This document shows positions 62,218 through 64,000 of a stretch of DNA of 64,000 nucleotides, piece by piece. The DNA lies in the NCBI GenBank assembly GCA_910584685.1, contig CAJUAO010000008.1:74557-138556 (forward strand), in the 5' to 3' direction. The notes beneath the pieces were generated by a model. It was not told the DNA's origin. It worked only from the letters and a program-made list of their open reading frames with translations, and did no database searches. The translations under genes were made by a program, and so were the position numbers. Position 1 is the first letter of the stretch, and every line of letters starts with the position of its first letter. The stretch is from an uncultured Lachnospiraceae bacterium (GTDB taxonomy: Bacteria; Bacillota; Clostridia; Lachnospirales; Lachnospiraceae).

Positions 62218-63681
62218 ATGAGCAGGGAACTAAAAACATTATCCTATGAAGCCTTAAAGGAGCTTAAATATGAAGGCTATCTTTTAAAGGAAACCCCTGA
62301 GAGGGTTTTGCAGTTTGGAGAGGGAAACTTTCTCAGGGCATTTGCAGATTATTTTATAGATATTTTAAATGAAAAGACAGGCTTTAATTCTAAGGTAGTG
62401 GTGGTGCAGCCAATAGAAGGCGGAGATGCAATAAGAAATTATATAAATGAGCAGGAGGGTCTTTACACTCTTATACTTAGAGGGAATGAAAATGGCAGGA
62501 AGGTAAGCAAAAGGAGGATAATATCCTGTGTAAGCAGATGTCTTAATCCTTATTCACAGTACGAAAAGGTTTTGGAATGCGCTAAAAATCCTGATTTAAG
62601 ATATATTGTGTGCAATACTACAGAAGCAGGCATCAGGTATGATGAAAGCTGCCGCTTTGAGGATGCCCCGGCAGAGAGCTATCCTGCCAAGCTTACAAGA
62701 TTTATGTACGAAAGATATAAAGCCTATGGAAATCAACAGGGTAAGGGTTTTATTATACTGGCCTGCGAGCTTATAGACGATAACGGTAAGGAGCTTGAAA
62801 AATGTGTGCTTAAATATGCAGAAGAGTGGAAGCTGGAGGAGGAATTTAAGCAGTGAATAAGGTACGAAAATATATTTTGTTCAACTCTTGTAGACCGTAT
62901 TGTTACAGGCTATCCAAGGAGGGAGGCGGAGGATATCTGTAAGGAGCTTGGATACAGAGACAATCTTATAGACACAGGCGAGATATTTGGCTTTTGGGTT
63001 ATAGAGGGGCCTGACCGGCTTAAGAGGGAGCTGCCCTTTGAAAAAGCAGAACTGCCTGTTTTAATTACGGATAATCACAAGCCGTATAAGGAGAGAAAGG
63101 TCCGTATACTTAACGGAGCCCATACCTCTATGGTACTTGGCACATACCTTGCAGGCAGAAAAATCGTGAGGGAATGTATGGAGGATAATGTTATCAGGGA
63201 ATTTATGAATAAAACAATATATGAAGAAATCATACCAACATTATCCCTGCCTAAGGAGGAGCTTAAGGAGTTTGCGGCTTCAGTTACCGACAGATTTAAC
63301 AATCCCTTTATTGACCATGAGCTTTTGTCTATAGCCTTAAATTCCACATCAAAGTGGAGGGCAAGAGTGCTGCCGTCCCTAAAAAAATATATAGAAATAA
63401 ATAATGAGCTTCCAATCTGTATATCGGCGTCTATGGCGTATTACATAGAATTTTGCTGCAGAGCTGAGATAAATGACGACAGGAATGTTGAGGAGTTTTA
63501 CAATGCCCATAAGGGAGAAGACATAGGGGAGCTTGTGGAAAATGTTCTTGCAAATAAGGAATTCTGGGGTGAGGATTTGACAATGCTGTCCGGCTTTAAG
63601 GAGGCTGTAAAGGAGGATATAAGCTATATAAGACAGCACGGTGCATATGAGCATATGAAAAAGTGTGTCAAAAGATTTTAA
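62218..63681 (+). pseudogene. uxaB: Tagaturonate reductase interrupted by an in-frame TGA
   Basis: Would reduce D-tagaturonate to altronate with NADH (mannitol-dehydrogenase-like family, about 488 codons). The N-terminal part is typical: RVLQFGEGNFLRAFADYFIDIL, VVVVQPIEGGDAIRNYI and YIVCNTTEAGIRYDES. At 62854-62856 a TGA replaces the expected TGG: the frame before is LEEEFKQ and after is IRYENIFCSTLVDRIVTGYPRREAEDICKELG, which in relatives reads through a Trp. The remainder, including KVRILNGAHTSMVLGTYLAG, continues in frame to 63681. Start follows GAAAGGCAG. It is the second gene of the uxaABC operon. Confidence 0.85.
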
Positions 63682-63852
63682 AGCAGGATATAGGGCAGGA
63701 TGTAAAAACAGATATTATATAATAAATAAAAACAAATATAATGCACTATATAAAACAATATGTAATATGTTAAAGCAGATATTAAGCAATATATAAAAGC
63801 ACATATGATGTAATAGCAATATATAAAAAATTTGGAAAGGACAGATAAATAC

Positions 63853-63909
63853 ATGAAAAAATTTATGGATAAAAACTTTTTGTTATCAACCCCCACCGCA
63901 GAAAAGCTG
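63853..63909 (+). pseudogene. uxaC: 5' end of glucuronate isomerase, cut by an intron
   Basis: Only the first 19 codons are present: MKKFMDKNFLLSTPTAEKL. They match the characteristic start of UxaC, where the next residues are normally Tyr-His-x-Tyr. Sequence after 63909 is the 3' end of a group II intron on the opposite strand. AAAGGACAG precedes the ATG. Gene order uxaA-uxaB-uxaC supports the call. The rest of the gene would have to lie beyond the window, after the intron. Confidence 0.8.
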
Positions 63910-64000
63910 TAGTCGGGTAGGTCAGCGGTATTACTACCGCCTTCCCCCCCCTAAGAACCGTACGTGAGAGTTTCCCCTCATACGGCTCAAGCACTTATAA
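63909..64000 (-). mobile_element. 3' end of a group II intron (domains V and VI), truncated by the window edge
   Basis: Read on the minus strand, 63988-63955 is a 34-nt domain V: GAGCCG...GGGGAAACUC...CGGUUC with a GAAA tetraloop and the catalytic AGC triad. It is followed by a domain VI-like hairpin GCGGTA-GTAA-TACCGC and the terminal CCUACCCGACUAC near 63909. The intron would be spliced from minus-strand RNA, so it is antisense to uxaC. The reverse transcriptase ORF, if present, is beyond 64000. The 3' boundary is uncertain by a few bases. Confidence 0.85.

Noticed and set aside
62854..62856. TGA in uxaB as recoded Trp or selenocysteine
   Set aside because: Other genes in the window use TGA as a stop, uxaA has TAG at a similar Trp site, and no SECIS-like hairpin follows. 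Simple nonsense mutation is more likely.

Overview
The window looks like a low-GC, anaerobic Firmicute chromosome, most likely a clostridial/Lachnospiraceae-type organism. This is inferred from the gene content: a cysE-cysS-mrnC-rlmB run, RlmCD-like methyltransferase, YerC-like TrpR homologue, DUF1836 protein, PspA/SPFH pair, class II GalT, and surface proteins ending in Pro-x-Thr-Ser-Asp-type sorting signals. Strong AGGAGG ribosome binding sites and near-consensus TTGACA/TATAAT promoters fit. No species can be named from sequence alone.

Layout. 0-10.4 kb: argS, a small membrane protein, a beta-CASP nuclease, two secreted/anchored proteins sharing a BamE-like motif, a NdpA-type nucleoid protein, a CPBP protease and a GT2 glycosyltransferase. 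10.4-11.1 kb: tRNA-Val, tRNA-Met and the first large palindromic element. 11.1-16.2 kb: an RND/MMPL exporter with a YhgE/Pip-like lipoprotein, divergent from a TetR regulator. 16.4-25.2 kb: a beta-helix surface protein, ispF, DUF2156, GNAT, cysE, cysS, mrnC, rlmB. 25.2-29.9 kb: galT, GH43, AraC, cysK. 29.9-30.9 kb: two more palindromic elements. 31-41.5 kb: hslO, methyltransferase, csp, HAD phosphatase, YerC, DUF1836, PspA/SPFH envelope-stress pair, pcrA. 41.5-49.2 kb: a decayed sortase-anchored surface protein, a MerR regulator split by a stop codon, small genes, and an rlmD-type rRNA methyltransferase. 49.2-56.7 kb: an accessory island with AbiH, a divergent D12-like methyltransferase, an amidoligase, a cyclotransferase-HTH fusion, and then fragments of three other genes. 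56.9-60.5 kb: a DUF2871 membrane protein, a TetR-flavodoxin operon, an unknown zinc-ribbon protein and a GNAT. 60.6-64 kb: the galacturonate operon uxaA-uxaB-uxaC, with every gene broken.

Three results stand out. (1) A family of three roughly 325-350 bp non-coding palindromes (10701-11038, 29925-30249, 30555-30900) shares a conserved centre and ends. The 74-85 bp arms of two copies are perfect or near-perfect inverted repeats with unrelated sequences; the arms of the third are imperfect. In one copy the centre is flipped relative to the preserved end. (2) The uxa operon carries a stop at an expected Trp codon in uxaA (TAG), another in uxaB (TGA), and an antisense group II intron in uxaC whose domains V and VI lie at the right edge. 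(3) A possible amide-ligation/cleavage module (amidoligase plus gamma-glutamylcyclotransferase-HTH, with a divergent DVPY methyltransferase) sits beside an abortive-infection gene and next to a 33-bp-period repeat.

Disrupted reading frames are frequent in this window (surface protein, MerR, uxaABC, three island remnants). This suggests either active gene loss or sequence errors, and read-level confirmation would decide between them.
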